Positions 15,464 through 23,339 are shown, numbered from the stretch's first letter. The stretch is DNA of 64,000 nt from Streptomyces sp. T12 (GCF_028736035.1 NZ_CP117866.1:5766001-5830000); one strand, 5' to 3'. Notes: generated by a model not told the origin, from the sequence alone. Program-made: numbers and translations.

Positions 15464-16071
15464 CGGCCCTGCCTTCCCTCGGTGACCTGGGCGACGGCAG
15501 TGTCCACGTCGTCGATCGACGCTTCGACACGGGCCAGGAGCCGGTGGACGGCGTCCGGCTCGGGCCAGGCGTCGTCCTTGTTCAGGTGCCAGGTGAGCTG
15601 GTTGAGATTGTTGCCAATCATGCCCAGCTGGCGGTTGGCGGCCATCAGTGCCTTCACCGTGGCGCGGTAGTCGGCGATCGCGGCGGTGGGGTCCTCGGCG
15701 CGGGCTGCGGCGAGCGACGCCTCGGCGACGTATCCGCCGATCTGCATACGGCTGAGCGCGGCGGCGTGGGCGAGGTCGGTGAACTCGCTGTCGCTGTAAC
15801 GGGGGTGGACGCGGCGCTCACGCAGGCGCGGCTGACGCAGACGGCGCTGCGGCGTCGGCGTCTGTGCGGCGTGGGGCGACGGTCTGGTGTCTCCCGTATC
15901 GGTCGGCACCCCCGGGCCGACCGCACCCGGCGCCCCCTCGGCGCCGGGTGCCTCCGCCACCCCAGGGGCGGAGGCCGGGTAAGGACTCCTTACCCGACAA
16001 CTTGCTGCGCGGTTGTCCGGGGCGACGGGCGTCTCCTGCTGGTTGGTGTCTTCGTGGCGTCGGTCGTGCAC
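15460..16071 (-). CDS. MobC-like relaxosome accessory protein
   Basis: The 203-aa protein has a disordered Pro/Ala-rich N-terminal 80 residues, then the MobC pattern: RERRVHPRYSDSEFTDLAHA (ribbon-helix-helix-like), MQIGGYVAEASLAAARA and ANRQLGMIGNNLNQLTWHLN. The INQIARxxN-type segment is well conserved. MobC proteins bind oriT next to the nick site and help melt the DNA. The gene overlaps the relaxase by 4 bp. The start is a GTG at 16071; an internal start after the disordered region cannot be excluded. The 670-bp non-coding repeat region lies directly upstream. Confidence 0.8.
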   Translation of the reverse strand: MHDRRHEDTNQQETPVAPDNRAASCRVRSPYPASAPGVAEAPGAEGAPGAVGPGVPTDTGDTRPSPHAAQTPTPQRRLRQPRLRERRVHPRYSDSEFTDLAHAAALSRMQIGGYVAEASLAAARAEDPTAAIADYRATVKALMAANRQLGMIGNNLNQLTWHLNKDDAWPEPDAVHRLLARVEASIDDVDTAVAQVTEGRQGR

Positions 16072-16743
16072 GTGTGGTTCTCCGGGGGTGTGGTCGGTAG
16101 AGGAGCTGAGCCGCCGAAGCGCCGAGCGATGGCAGATGAGGCCAGTGGCCGAGCGGTTCGACGGTCGCGGGAGCTGCGGTAGGTGCCGTCAGGGGCAGGG
16201 CTGTGGTTGCGAGGAGCGCAACGGGGACCGGTCCCCAAGCGCTGAGGCATACGGTCCCCAGACAACGGGGGACGGGATGCGACGCTCATCGGGGACGGTC
16301 CCCCTGACACGCCGTCACGGGGACCGTCCCGTTCCGCTGCACGGTCCCGGTCCCCGCGGGGACCGAAGAGGCTGCCGTGGGGACGGTCCCGGTTACCGGG
16401 ACGCCTCAGGGGACCGGCATAAAGGCCCTCTGAGCTGCATGTTCAGCGGGACCGGTCCCCGGCAGCCGTCGGCACGGTCCTCAAAACGCGGTCCCCGGGA
16501 CATGGTCCCCCAGCGCAACGTCGGGACCGTGTACGACCGGTTGGGGACCGAGCCGGTCCCAGCCCACGCAACTGCCGCGAGGAGTGAAACGGGACGGCGT
16601 CACGCTGCTCGGTGTCGGTCCATCCGGGCAGCGGCGAGGTCGACGCGCGACGGATGGGGAGTGGCACGTACGGCATTGCCCCGGGCGGTTCCGTCAGGGC
16701 TCGCCCTGCGCTGACGGCACGGGGAGCCCACGGCCGCGTGGCA
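16072..16743. other. Non-coding control region; candidate oriT/promoter zone
   Basis: No supportable gene lies between MobC and the loader-like gene. The central 340 bp are a dense field of GGGGACCG/CGGTCCCC repeats (listed separately). Lying just upstream of the mob operon, this is the likeliest place for oriT and the mob promoter. Confidence 0.55.
16223..16560. repeat. Field of about 17 GGGGACCG / CGGTCCCC motifs
   Basis: The heptamer GGGACCG or its complement recurs about every 20 bp in both orientations. Several copies fuse to palindromes, e.g. GGGGACCGGTCCCC at 16223-16236, GGGGACGGTCCCCC at 16291-16304 and the block 16343-16365. Spacers are unrelated in sequence and length, so it is not a CRISPR array or a tandem duplication. 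It looks like a cooperative protein-binding region such as an oriT, a partition-type centromere or a repressor cluster. Confidence 0.7.
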
Positions 16744-17289
16744 TCAGTCGCACCGCACGCCGAGCGCGTCCGGGACGCCCGCGGCGACGGCGGTCTCGCG
16801 CGCGGCGCGGGCCGGACGGTAGCGGGCCAGGTCGGCGCGTACGGCCGGCGGGATGCACGACCCGACCTCGCGCAGGCGCTCCTCGACGTCGCGAGGCCGG
16901 CCACCGCTGGTGATGTGCCGGTACGTCGAAGGGGCGGTCACCCCGGTCGCGACAGCGTTCCGGGACCGGAGCAGCTCGGCACGCCAGGCGACAGGGTCGT
17001 CCGGGTCGGCGTCAGGAGTGGGGTCGGTGTGCCGATCGAGACGGTCGCGTCGGTGGGCACGCCATCTACGGACGACGTCCACGGGCAGGATCGGGTACGG
17101 CGAGTCGAGGACGTGCGACCGTATCGCCTCGCGGACGTCCCAGCCGTGGTCGGTGGCGAAGGGCACGTCGTCGAGCAGCTCCTGCCACTGGGCGATCTGG
17201 TCACGGGCCTCTCCCGTGCCGGTGCGGATGGTGCGGGGGTCGAGGCGCCCGATGTAGGCGAGGACGGCGGCGACTTCACGTCGGTCCAA
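16744..17289 (-). CDS. Helicase-loader-like protein (phage G39P/P analogue)
   Basis: The 181-aa protein begins MDRREVAAVLAYIGRLDPRT and continues with WQELLDDVPF, REAIRSHVLDSPYPILPVDV and RRW. The order and spacing (short helix, Trp, 'LL-D-VP', helix, 'YP-I-P-DV') resemble the N-terminal domain of the SPP1 G39P helicase loader/inhibitor family. The Arg-rich rest has no recognised domain. Its start lies within the 3' end of the initiator gene (14-bp overlap), as G39P follows the G38P initiator in SPP1. The assignment rests on pattern recognition only. Confidence 0.5.
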   Translation of the reverse strand: MDRREVAAVLAYIGRLDPRTIRTGTGEARDQIAQWQELLDDVPFATDHGWDVREAIRSHVLDSPYPILPVDVVRRWRAHRRDRLDRHTDPTPDADPDDPVAWRAELLRSRNAVATGVTAPSTYRHITSGGRPRDVEERLREVGSCIPPAVRADLARYRPARAARETAVAAGVPDALGVRCD

Positions 17290-18151
17290 GGGCGGGATAC
17301 TCCGTTCCGGTCGGTTCGTCGAGGGCGGCGAGCAGGGCGGCCATGTGCGCTTCGGAGCGCGTCATGCCGGTGGCTGCGGTGTGGGTGCGGTGGGTGCCGC
17401 CGGGTAGGGCGTAGAGGGTGGGGCGGCCAGGGGCGGGGGTGTGTTCCCGGGCGATCCACGCGCGCCAGTCGGTGGCCCACGCGGCGGCGGTGCGGGGCGC
17501 CCACGGAGTCCGGTAGGCGCGCCACTTCCCGTCGGCGGCGTGCAGGGCGTGCTCGCCGAGTCGGTCAAGGTGGCCGTGGTGCTGGAGCCAGGCACGGGCA
17601 TCGTCGTCGATCTGCCATTCGAGCGCGGAGATGAGTGGGGCAGAGCTGCTGCTGCTCTTACCGTTCACCTTCGGTTCTCTTCTGTTCTGGGGGTCGGAAT
17701 CCGAACCCCCACCGGGTCGGTTTCCGTACCCCCTGGGGGCCGGATTCCGTTCCCCGGGGTCGGAATCCGTTTCCCCCTCGACATGCTCGGCAGGGTCGGA
17801 TTCCGGCCCCCAGAGGGCCGGAATCCGATCCCCCCGCGGGGCCGCATTCTGGTCCCCCTCCTCGGCCTGATCGGCGAGGAATCGGGCGGCGACCGGGAGG
17901 ACGTAGTACGTCTCTCCCCGTGGCCCCTTGCGGTCGGGGAGCTGCACCAGCTCGCCGCTGGCGATCAACTTGGCCAGGGCGTCGCGTACGGCGGTGCGGG
18001 AGGCGTTGGCGCGCTTCATGAGGGTGGGCACGGACGCGTACGCGACGCAGCGCCGGTCACGGCACCGGTCGGCGATCAGGGCGAGGACCATACGGGCGGT
18101 TCCCTTGCTGCGGCTGTGGTCCCACACCCATTCGCGGGCGTCGTAGCTCAT
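17276..18151 (-). CDS. HTH replication initiator with iterons inside the gene
   Basis: The 291-aa protein has an N-terminal winged-helix domain (MSYDAREWVWDHS, MVLALIADRCRDRRCVAYAS, VPTLMKRANASRTAVRDALA, KLIASGELVQLP) like lambda O and phage replisome organisers. A low-complexity linker at about residues 98-155 is rich in Gly-Asn-Pro-Asp because it is encoded by seven iteron-like DNA repeats. The C-terminal 130 residues are a folded Trp-rich domain (DDARAWLQHHGHLDRLGE, AWATDWRAWIARE). Origins embedded in the initiator gene are known from lambda O and SPP1 gene 38. The next gene is a loader candidate, so the pair would form an O/P-like theta replication module. Confidence 0.65.
   Translation of the reverse strand: MSYDAREWVWDHSRSKGTARMVLALIADRCRDRRCVAYASVPTLMKRANASRTAVRDALAKLIASGELVQLPDRKGPRGETYYVLPVAARFLADQAEEGDQNAAPRGDRIPALWGPESDPAEHVEGETDSDPGERNPAPRGYGNRPGGGSDSDPQNRREPKVNGKSSSSSAPLISALEWQIDDDARAWLQHHGHLDRLGEHALHAADGKWRAYRTPWAPRTAAAWATDWRAWIAREHTPAPGRPTLYALPGGTHRTHTAATGMTRSEAHMAALLAALDEPTGTEYPALGPT
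17691..17857. repeat. Intragenic iteron array, candidate replication origin
   Basis: Seven copies of a palindromic core, CGGAATCCG or CGGATTCCG (one CGGTTTCCG, last one degenerate), begin at 17695, 17718, 17741, 17761, 17797, 17819 and 17843. Most are flanked by GGG(T/C) and CCCC. Most spacings are 20-24 bp, about two helical turns, with one gap of 36 bp. All lie inside the initiator gene. Confidence 0.7.
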
Positions 18152-18587
18152 CGGGCGGCGGCTCCTAGGTCAGGACGGGGAGGTGCGATCGGCCCTCGTC
18201 GGGCGGTGCACAGGGAGGGGGTTGCACACAGCCCCGGTCCGAAGGCGCGGGGGAGGGCTGGTGGCGTCGTATGGCCAAGACAGCCACACCCGTGCCACAC
18301 AAGTCCAGCATTCCACCGGGAAATCAGACAGCTGACGGCGAACGTGTGCTGCGAGGCAGGAACAAAACCATAAACCCGGATCGCCGGTTGCCGAAATAAT
18401 GCTCCGTCAGGTGAAGCCAGAAGCATCACATCGGGAACCCGTTGACTCCCGCTGAGAGTGCAAGCTACAACACAACATCCCACGTCAGAGCATGTAATCG
18501 AGCTGGCGAAGACACCGCCAACCGGATACTCGGAACCCAGCCCAGAGGTAAGCCCCGCCCGTTCGCCGGCGCAACATAGCCGACGAT
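18152..18587. other. Control region between initiator and XRE genes; no gene
   Basis: This 436-bp stretch is lower in GC than its surroundings in the middle (around 18380-18480). CGCCGGTT half-sites occur at 18383-18390 and again in the 18588-18608 inverted repeat. It should contain the divergent promoters for the replication genes and the XRE/xis/int run. Confidence 0.4.
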
Positions 18588-18608
18588 CGCCGGTTAACCA
18601 AACCGGCG
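18588..18608. promoter_or_regulatory. Inverted-repeat operator before the XRE gene
   Basis: CGCCGGTT and AACCGGCG arms with a 5-bp spacer end 1 bp before the first possible ATG (18610). A second half-site lies at 18383-18390. Probably bound by the small XRE protein for autoregulation, which favours translation from the internal ATG at 18631. Confidence 0.55.
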
Positions 18609-18609
18609 A

Positions 18610-18888
18610 ATGGAAGCTACAAATGGAGCCATGGCAGCACGATCCCTGGAAATCGGACCGGCCGGAATACGGGCCGCTCGGACCATCGAAATCCTCCGCA
18701 CCGAACGCGGCCTCGCCCAGCGCGAGCTCGCCGCCCGCGTCACCGCCCTCGGCCGTCCGATGACCAACACGATGCTGTCCCGCATCGAACGTGCCCAACG
18801 CCGCTGCGACATCGACGACCTCGTCGCCCTCGCCCAGGCTCTTCGGGTCCCGCCCCTGACCCTCCTCCACGGCATCCGCGCCGCGTAG
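18610..18888 (+). CDS. Small XRE-family repressor
   Basis: A protein of at most 92 aa consisting of a single Cro/C1-type HTH: AARTIEILRTERGLAQRELA, ARVTALGRPMTNTMLSRIER, then DIDDLVALAQALRVPPLTLL. The first ATG (18610) abuts the operator and has no ribosome-binding site. The ATG at 18631 (MAARSLEIGPAGI, 85 aa) has GGAG just upstream and is equally plausible. It sits ahead of xis and int and is the likely repressor of excision or replication. Confidence 0.75.
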   Translation: MEATNGAMAARSLEIGPAGIRAARTIEILRTERGLAQRELAARVTALGRPMTNTMLSRIERAQRRCDIDDLVALAQALRVPPLTLLHGIRAA

Positions 18889-19029
18889 TCCCAGGCGACG
18901 CCCACCGAGCGGCCTGCCACACCGCACCACCCCGAGTAAAGGACCCAACGCCCTTGCGCCGACCCGCAATACCCCCTGCCCTTCCCCGCTCCCAGCGCAC
19001 CGCGTACACCGCGCAGGAGGTGACCGCTC

Positions 19030-19242
19030 ATGGCTGACCGCCTCCTGACCGTGGCCGAGGCCGGCGACATGCTCGGCACGGGCGAGCGCTTCGTCCGCCG
19101 CTTGATCGCCGAGCGCCGCATCCGCTACGTGAAGCTCGGCCGCCCGGTACGCATCCCCGAGAGCGCGATCACCGAGTACGTCGAGGCGCGCACCGTCGAG
19201 CCAGTCCGCCGCATCCGTGCCCGCTACGGCAAGGCGGCCTGA
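19030..19242 (+). CDS. xis: Excisionase (AlpA/MerR-like HTH)
   Basis: The 70-aa DNA-binding protein has the excisionase pattern LLTVAEAGDMLGTGERFVRR, LIAERRIRYVKLG, RPVRIPESAITEYVE. An excellent AGGAGGTGA site precedes the ATG. The stop overlaps the integrase start (TGATG), the standard xis-int coupling of actinomycete elements. It bends attL/attR DNA and directs excision. Confidence 0.85.
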   Translation: MADRLLTVAEAGDMLGTGERFVRRLIAERRIRYVKLGRPVRIPESAITEYVEARTVEPVRRIRARYGKAA

Positions 19243-20393
19243 TGGCGGCACGCAAGCCGCAGCGGCGGCGCGAGTTCGGCACGGTACGCAAGCTCGCCTC
19301 CGGCCGATGGCAGGCCCGCTACCTCGGACCGGACGGCCAACGGCACAAAGCACCGGAGACGTTCGAGACCAAGTCTGACGCCCAGGACTGGCTCAACCTC
19401 GTCCGCGCGGACATCGAGCGCAGCACATGGCGTGACCCGGACGCCGGCGCGGTCAACTTCGAGAAGTACGCACTCCGTTGGCTGGAGGAACGCGGCCTGG
19501 CTCCCACCACCGTCGACCGCTACGACGGGCTTCTCCGTCTCCACATCCTGCCGACCTTCGGCGGCAAGAACCTGGACGAGATCACCCCGCCCTCCGTCCG
19601 CACATGGCGAGCCGACCGCCTGAAGGCGACTGGCGCCACCACGGTCGCCAAGTCGTACCGGCTGCTGAAAGCCATCCTGCAGACGGCGGTCGACGACGAC
19701 ATGCTCCGCAGCAACCCATGCCGCATCAAGGGCGCAGGCAAGGAGGAGGCCGACGAACGTCCCACCGCCGCCATCGAGCAGGTCTTCGACCTCGCCGATG
19801 CCATGGGCCCACGCTGGCGTCTGATGGTCCTGCTCGGAGCCTTCGCCTCCCTCCGCCCGGAGGAACTGGCCGAACTCCGCCGTCACAGTGTCGATCTCGA
19901 CGAATGCTCCCTGCGTGTGACACAGGCTTCGCCGGAGCTGACCAACGGCAGGCGCGTTACCGGTGACCCCAAGACCCGGGCGGGCAAGCGCACCGTCTAC
20001 CTGCCGGACTTCCTGCTCCCGGAACTGCGTCGCCACCTGCAGTGGTTCGCCGAGAAGGGACCGGACGGCCTCCTCTTCATCGGCGAGAAGGGCGCTCCCT
20101 TCCGCCGCTCGACCTTCGGCCGCAAATGGCGCAAGGCGAGGACCAGGGTCGGCATGCCGGACAACTTCCGCTTCTACGACCTGCGCCACACCGGCAACAC
20201 CTTGGCCGCCGACACCGGCGCCAAGCTGAAGGACCTCATGGTCCGCGCCGGCCAGTCCTCGGAGCGGGCCCAGCTGATCTATCAGCACTCGACGGTGAAG
20301 CACCAGCGGAGGCTGGCACAAGGCATCGACGCCGAGGTACGGCAGCAGTTGCGAAGCCCTGACGCTGAGGGGCAGCACGCCGAGGAAGCGTGA
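19242..20393 (+). CDS. int: Tyrosine site-specific integrase
   Basis: The 383-aa protein has an N-terminal arm-binding region, a SAM-like core-binding domain (about 65-165) and a catalytic domain. The catalytic residues are Arg205 (FASLRPEELAEL), Lys in PKTRAGKR, Arg315 in YDLRHTGNT and the nucleophile Tyr347 in LIYQHST. The box II His is Tyr312, as in many Streptomyces integrases, and the usual His/Trp is Gln338 (AGQSS), which is less common. It should recombine the tRNA-Gly attB/attP. It lies over 4 kb from the right att site, separated from it by the GNAT-PIN/ASCH cargo. Confidence 0.9.
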   Translation: MAARKPQRRREFGTVRKLASGRWQARYLGPDGQRHKAPETFETKSDAQDWLNLVRADIERSTWRDPDAGAVNFEKYALRWLEERGLAPTTVDRYDGLLRLHILPTFGGKNLDEITPPSVRTWRADRLKATGATTVAKSYRLLKAILQTAVDDDMLRSNPCRIKGAGKEEADERPTAAIEQVFDLADAMGPRWRLMVLLGAFASLRPEELAELRRHSVDLDECSLRVTQASPELTNGRRVTGDPKTRAGKRTVYLPDFLLPELRRHLQWFAEKGPDGLLFIGEKGAPFRRSTFGRKWRKARTRVGMPDNFRFYDLRHTGNTLAADTGAKLKDLMVRAGQSSERAQLIYQHSTVKHQRRLAQGIDAEVRQQLRSPDAEGQHAEEA

Positions 20394-20402
20394 CAACCGT
20401 GA

Positions 20403-20447
20403 CCGTACGGATCCCGGTTGGACAGGTCCTGGCCGGGGTCCGTACGG
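20403..20447 (+). terminator. Hairpin after integrase
   Basis: A 15-bp stem with one mismatch (CCGTACGGATCCCGG pairing with CCGGGGTCCGTACGG) begins 10 bp after the integrase stop. It lacks a T-run, as is usual in Streptomyces, and probably insulates the cargo operon. Confidence 0.6.
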
Positions 20448-20530
20448 CAGTAGCCGCTCCGTGACAGCCTCTGCAGTACCGTGCGCCCCTCGTGCCCCCT
20501 TGAGGGTTGGCCTCGGTTGAGATCAGCTTT

Positions 20531-20575
20531 CCCTGTATGTACTGACAGGGGAGTTGAGGTCGGCCTTGGCCGACC
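20531..20575 (+). promoter_or_regulatory. Operator-like repeat and leader hairpin before GNAT-PIN gene
   Basis: CCCTGT and ACAGGG arms (20531-20550, 8-bp spacer) are followed by a tight hairpin GGTCGGCC/GGCCGACC (20558-20575) ending 5 bp before the GGAGGGGG ribosome-binding site. The pair suggests both promoter control and structural control of the leader. Confidence 0.45.
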
Positions 20576-20592
20576 TTTCTGGAGGGGGAACG

Positions 20593-22650
20593 ATGGCGGT
20601 CAAGGTTCTTCCCGCGTCGCCTGCGCAGGTCGAGTTGATCGACAAGGCCGTGGCGCTGGGTGATCGCTACACAAAGACGCTGGGGCTGCTGACGCCTCCC
20701 GCGTATCGACAGGCGGCGGAGAACGGAGGGCTCCTGGTCGCCATCGAAGCGGACGAAGTGATCGGCTACGCGCTGTTCGGGCTCCCCAAGAGGAGTGCCC
20801 ATATACGTCTTGCCCACTTGTGCGTGGCGGAGGAACAGCGCGGCCGGGGTATCGCCCGACTGCTGGTGGAGGCCATCAAGCAGCGCTATCCCCAACGGCT
20901 CGGCATCAAGGCCAAATGCCGACGGGACTACGAACTCAGCGACATGTGGACGAGCCTGGGGTTCGTCCCGAACGGTGAGGTGCGCGGACGCGGCCGGGAT
21001 GGAGAGATCCTCGACGGATGGTGGCTGGACCTCGGGCACCCGGACCTGTTCACAGAGGTGGAGAGCGACGCGCTGCTGGTGGTGACCGTCGACCACGGTG
21101 TCTTCGCCGATCTGCGCGGACTCGCGGAAACGGCCGATGCGGAGGAGTCCCGCGCGCTGGAGGCGGGCTGGATGACGGACCTCGTCGAACTCGCCTACAC
21201 GCCCCAACTGGTCCACCAGATCCGGGACGTCGGCGATACCGCCGAGCGTCAGCACCAGCGGGCAGCGCTCCACGGCCTACGCCAGCTCACCCCTGCCTCC
21301 GAGGCTGTGGCCGAACGAACGGCTGAGTTGCTGAAGGCAGCCGCGGAGTCACTTGCAGACCTCCCCGTCGACGCGACACTCCGACGCTGCCTGCACTACG
21401 TGGCCGAGACATCGTGCGCCGGCCTCCAAGTCCTGGCCACCCGGAACCCGCTCCTGTCCCGTCTCGCCGACGTGGCTTGGGAAGTCGCCCGAGTCCGCGT
21501 CGTATCGCCCTCCACCGTGACGCTCCACGTGGACGAGTTGCGGCAAGCCCAGGTGTATCGCCCGGCCGATCTGATGGGCACGGAGTTCCGGTCGAGCGAG
21601 GTGGCACCAGGTGGGGAGGACGAGCTGGTCGCCTTCTTCAACCAGTCGGGCGGCGACGACGGCTCGGCTTTCGCCGAGCGTCTTCGGTCGCTGACCGATG
21701 ACACAGTCGTGTGGCGTCGAGAGCTGCTGAGGGACGGGCAGGGCCATCCGGTCGCCCTCTACGCATGGGCGTTGGACGGTCGGACTCTGATCGTCCCCGT
21801 ACTGCGCACCGCAGGCTATCCGCTGGAAGAGACCCTGGCCAGGCAGCTTCTTTTCCTGCTGAAGCGCCATGGGCGCGACTGCGGGGCGGAGATCATGCGC
21901 ATCAGCGACCCGCACCTCTCCGCCGCAGCCAAGGCTGCCGCTGGGGACGACGGCTTCTTCGAGCATGACGGCAAGTTCGTGGCCCTCCTGGTGAACGTGT
22001 GCGGTACGGCAGCCGAGGTGGAGGCGGTGGCCGGCGGACTCGCCCGCGAACTGACCGTGGAAGCGGCCTCACTTCACGCTGGGATGCCGGCCGAGGTGGC
22101 CTCTGTGGTGGAGCGCGCTTGGTGGCCGGCGAAGGTCATCGATTCAGAGCTGCCGTCCTTCCTGGTGCCGATTGAACCGCGCTGGTCCACTGAACTGTTC
22201 AACGTCCCGGCCATGCTGCTGCCTCGCAGCGACGTACTGGGGATCAGTCGGGAGCACGTCTACTACCGGTCTTCCGGGCACCGAGGCGAGAGCGTTCCCG
22301 CCCGTCTGCTTTGGTACGTCAGCAAGGGCACTGCAGGTGTGGACGGCCAGATGGTGGTGGGCAGTTCGCGTCTCGACGAGGTGCTCATCGACACACCTGA
22401 CACCCTCTTCTCGAAATTCGAACACCTGGGCGTATATGGTCGGGGTGAGGTTAAAGCAGCCGCTGACGCCTCGGGCCGAGCCATGGCGCTGAGGTTCTCG
22501 GATACCGAGATCTTCCCCAAGCCGGTGACGCTGCGGCGATTGACCTCCCTCACCAAGGAGCTGGGACTACCGTTGTCGCTGATCTCGCTGTCGAAGATCA
22601 GCAACGAGCTGTTCCAGGCGGTCTACAAAGAGGGGCACCGAACGACGTGA
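20593..22650 (+). CDS. GNAT / PIN-like / GNAT-like / PUA-like fusion protein
   Basis: The 685-aa protein has four parts. Residues 1-147 are a GNAT acetyltransferase with the acetyl-CoA loop EEQRGRGIARLLVEAI. Residues about 157-300 look like a PIN nuclease fold (VVTVDHGVFADL, TPQLVHQIRD, DATLRRCLHYVAE, VLATRNPLL), but two usual acidic positions read His-Gln and Asn, so activity is doubtful. Residues about 355-475 are a second degenerate GNAT-like domain. The C-terminus (about 525-680; SVPARLLWYVSKGT, MVVGSSRLDEVLI) looks EVE/PUA-like, a modified-base or RNA-binding fold. The ATG at 20593 has GGAGGGGG. It overlaps the ASCH gene. Together they suggest RNA or modified-nucleotide recognition. Confidence 0.7.
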   Translation: MAVKVLPASPAQVELIDKAVALGDRYTKTLGLLTPPAYRQAAENGGLLVAIEADEVIGYALFGLPKRSAHIRLAHLCVAEEQRGRGIARLLVEAIKQRYPQRLGIKAKCRRDYELSDMWTSLGFVPNGEVRGRGRDGEILDGWWLDLGHPDLFTEVESDALLVVTVDHGVFADLRGLAETADAEESRALEAGWMTDLVELAYTPQLVHQIRDVGDTAERQHQRAALHGLRQLTPASEAVAERTAELLKAAAESLADLPVDATLRRCLHYVAETSCAGLQVLATRNPLLSRLADVAWEVARVRVVSPSTVTLHVDELRQAQVYRPADLMGTEFRSSEVAPGGEDELVAFFNQSGGDDGSAFAERLRSLTDDTVVWRRELLRDGQGHPVALYAWALDGRTLIVPVLRTAGYPLEETLARQLLFLLKRHGRDCGAEIMRISDPHLSAAAKAAAGDDGFFEHDGKFVALLVNVCGTAAEVEAVAGGLARELTVEAASLHAGMPAEVASVVERAWWPAKVIDSELPSFLVPIEPRWSTELFNVPAMLLPRSDVLGISREHVYYRSSGHRGESVPARLLWYVSKGTAGVDGQMVVGSSRLDEVLIDTPDTLFSKFEHLGVYGRGEVKAAADASGRAMALRFSDTEIFPKPVTLRRLTSLTKELGLPLSLISLSKISNELFQAVYKEGHRTT

Positions 22651-23126
22651 ACGATCCGGAACGCGCGATGCTGCTGTCCGTCCACCCGCGCTTCGCCACC
22701 GCGATCCTGGCCGGCAGCAAGACGGTGGAGGTCCGCCGCCAACGCGTCGCCGCGCCTCCCGGAACCCCAGTTCTGCTCTACGCGACCGCGCCCACCATGG
22801 CCCTGGTGGGCATGGCGCGCATCGCCGCGGTACATGTCGCCTCCCCGAAGGATGTCTGGTCGGCCCATCGCACCCAGACGGGAATCACCCGGCGCGAGTA
22901 CGACGCCTATATGAGCGGCGCCACTCAGGCGAGCGGCCTCACACTGGAGGCCCCCGTGTCCTTCGAGCAACCCGTGCCCCTCAGTGCCCTGCGTGCTGCG
23001 GGCACCTTCCACCCTCCGCAGAGCTACCGCTACATGAAGAGTGATGACCTGCGGCAGGTGGCTGTGGCGGGGCCTGTCGCAGGCATCGCCCTGCGCGAGG
23101 CGCTGGGAGACCTGGTGCCTGCGTAA
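22647..23126 (+). CDS. ASCH-domain protein
   Basis: The 159-aa protein has the ASCH signature G-x-K-x-x-E-x-R at Gly23, Lys25, Glu28 and Arg30 (AGSKTVEVRR) after the first strand (AMLLSVHPRFATAIL). PVLLYATAPTMALVGMARIA forms the beta-barrel core. ASCH domains are PUA-related RNA/nucleoside-binding modules; some cleave modified nucleosides. The GTG start overlaps the stop of the GNAT-PIN gene (GTGA), so the two proteins should be made in fixed ratio and may form a complex. Confidence 0.8.
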   Translation: MNDPERAMLLSVHPRFATAILAGSKTVEVRRQRVAAPPGTPVLLYATAPTMALVGMARIAAVHVASPKDVWSAHRTQTGITRREYDAYMSGATQASGLTLEAPVSFEQPVPLSALRAAGTFHPPQSYRYMKSDDLRQVAVAGPVAGIALREALGDLVPA

Positions 23127-23201
23127 CGCGAAGGTCGGCCTCCGTCCTATTCGATCGTCCGGGGCACAGGGGTCAATGGATGGTCTGCCGGTCTGATCAC
23201 G

Positions 23202-23339
23202 TCACCCGCGAACCGCAGAGATCACGGCGGCTATTGCCGCAATCAAGCCTGCGACTGCGGTGATTCCGGACAGCCACATGCTGACCTTGCGGTGGGTTTC
23301 GTCACCAGGCTCGCTCTCAGGTGGGTCGGGAAGTGTCAT
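23202..23339 (-). CDS. 45-aa single-pass membrane protein
   Basis: MTLPDPPESEPGDETHRKVS is followed by a hydrophobic segment MWLSGITAVAGLIAAIAAVI ending SAVRG. AAGGA lies 6 bp before the ATG at 23339. No family is recognised. It is convergent with the ASCH gene and could be a small partner of the cargo or a relic. Confidence 0.45.
   Translation of the reverse strand: MTLPDPPESEPGDETHRKVSMWLSGITAVAGLIAAIAAVISAVRG

Noticed and set aside
16223..16560. Possible CRISPR array
   Set aside because: The repeats are 7-14 bp, occur in both orientations and have irregular spacers, and no cas genes are present.
17691..17857. Possible CRISPR or slippage repeat
   Set aside because: Units are palindromic cores in a coding frame with no unique spacers of constant length. 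Iterons fit better.
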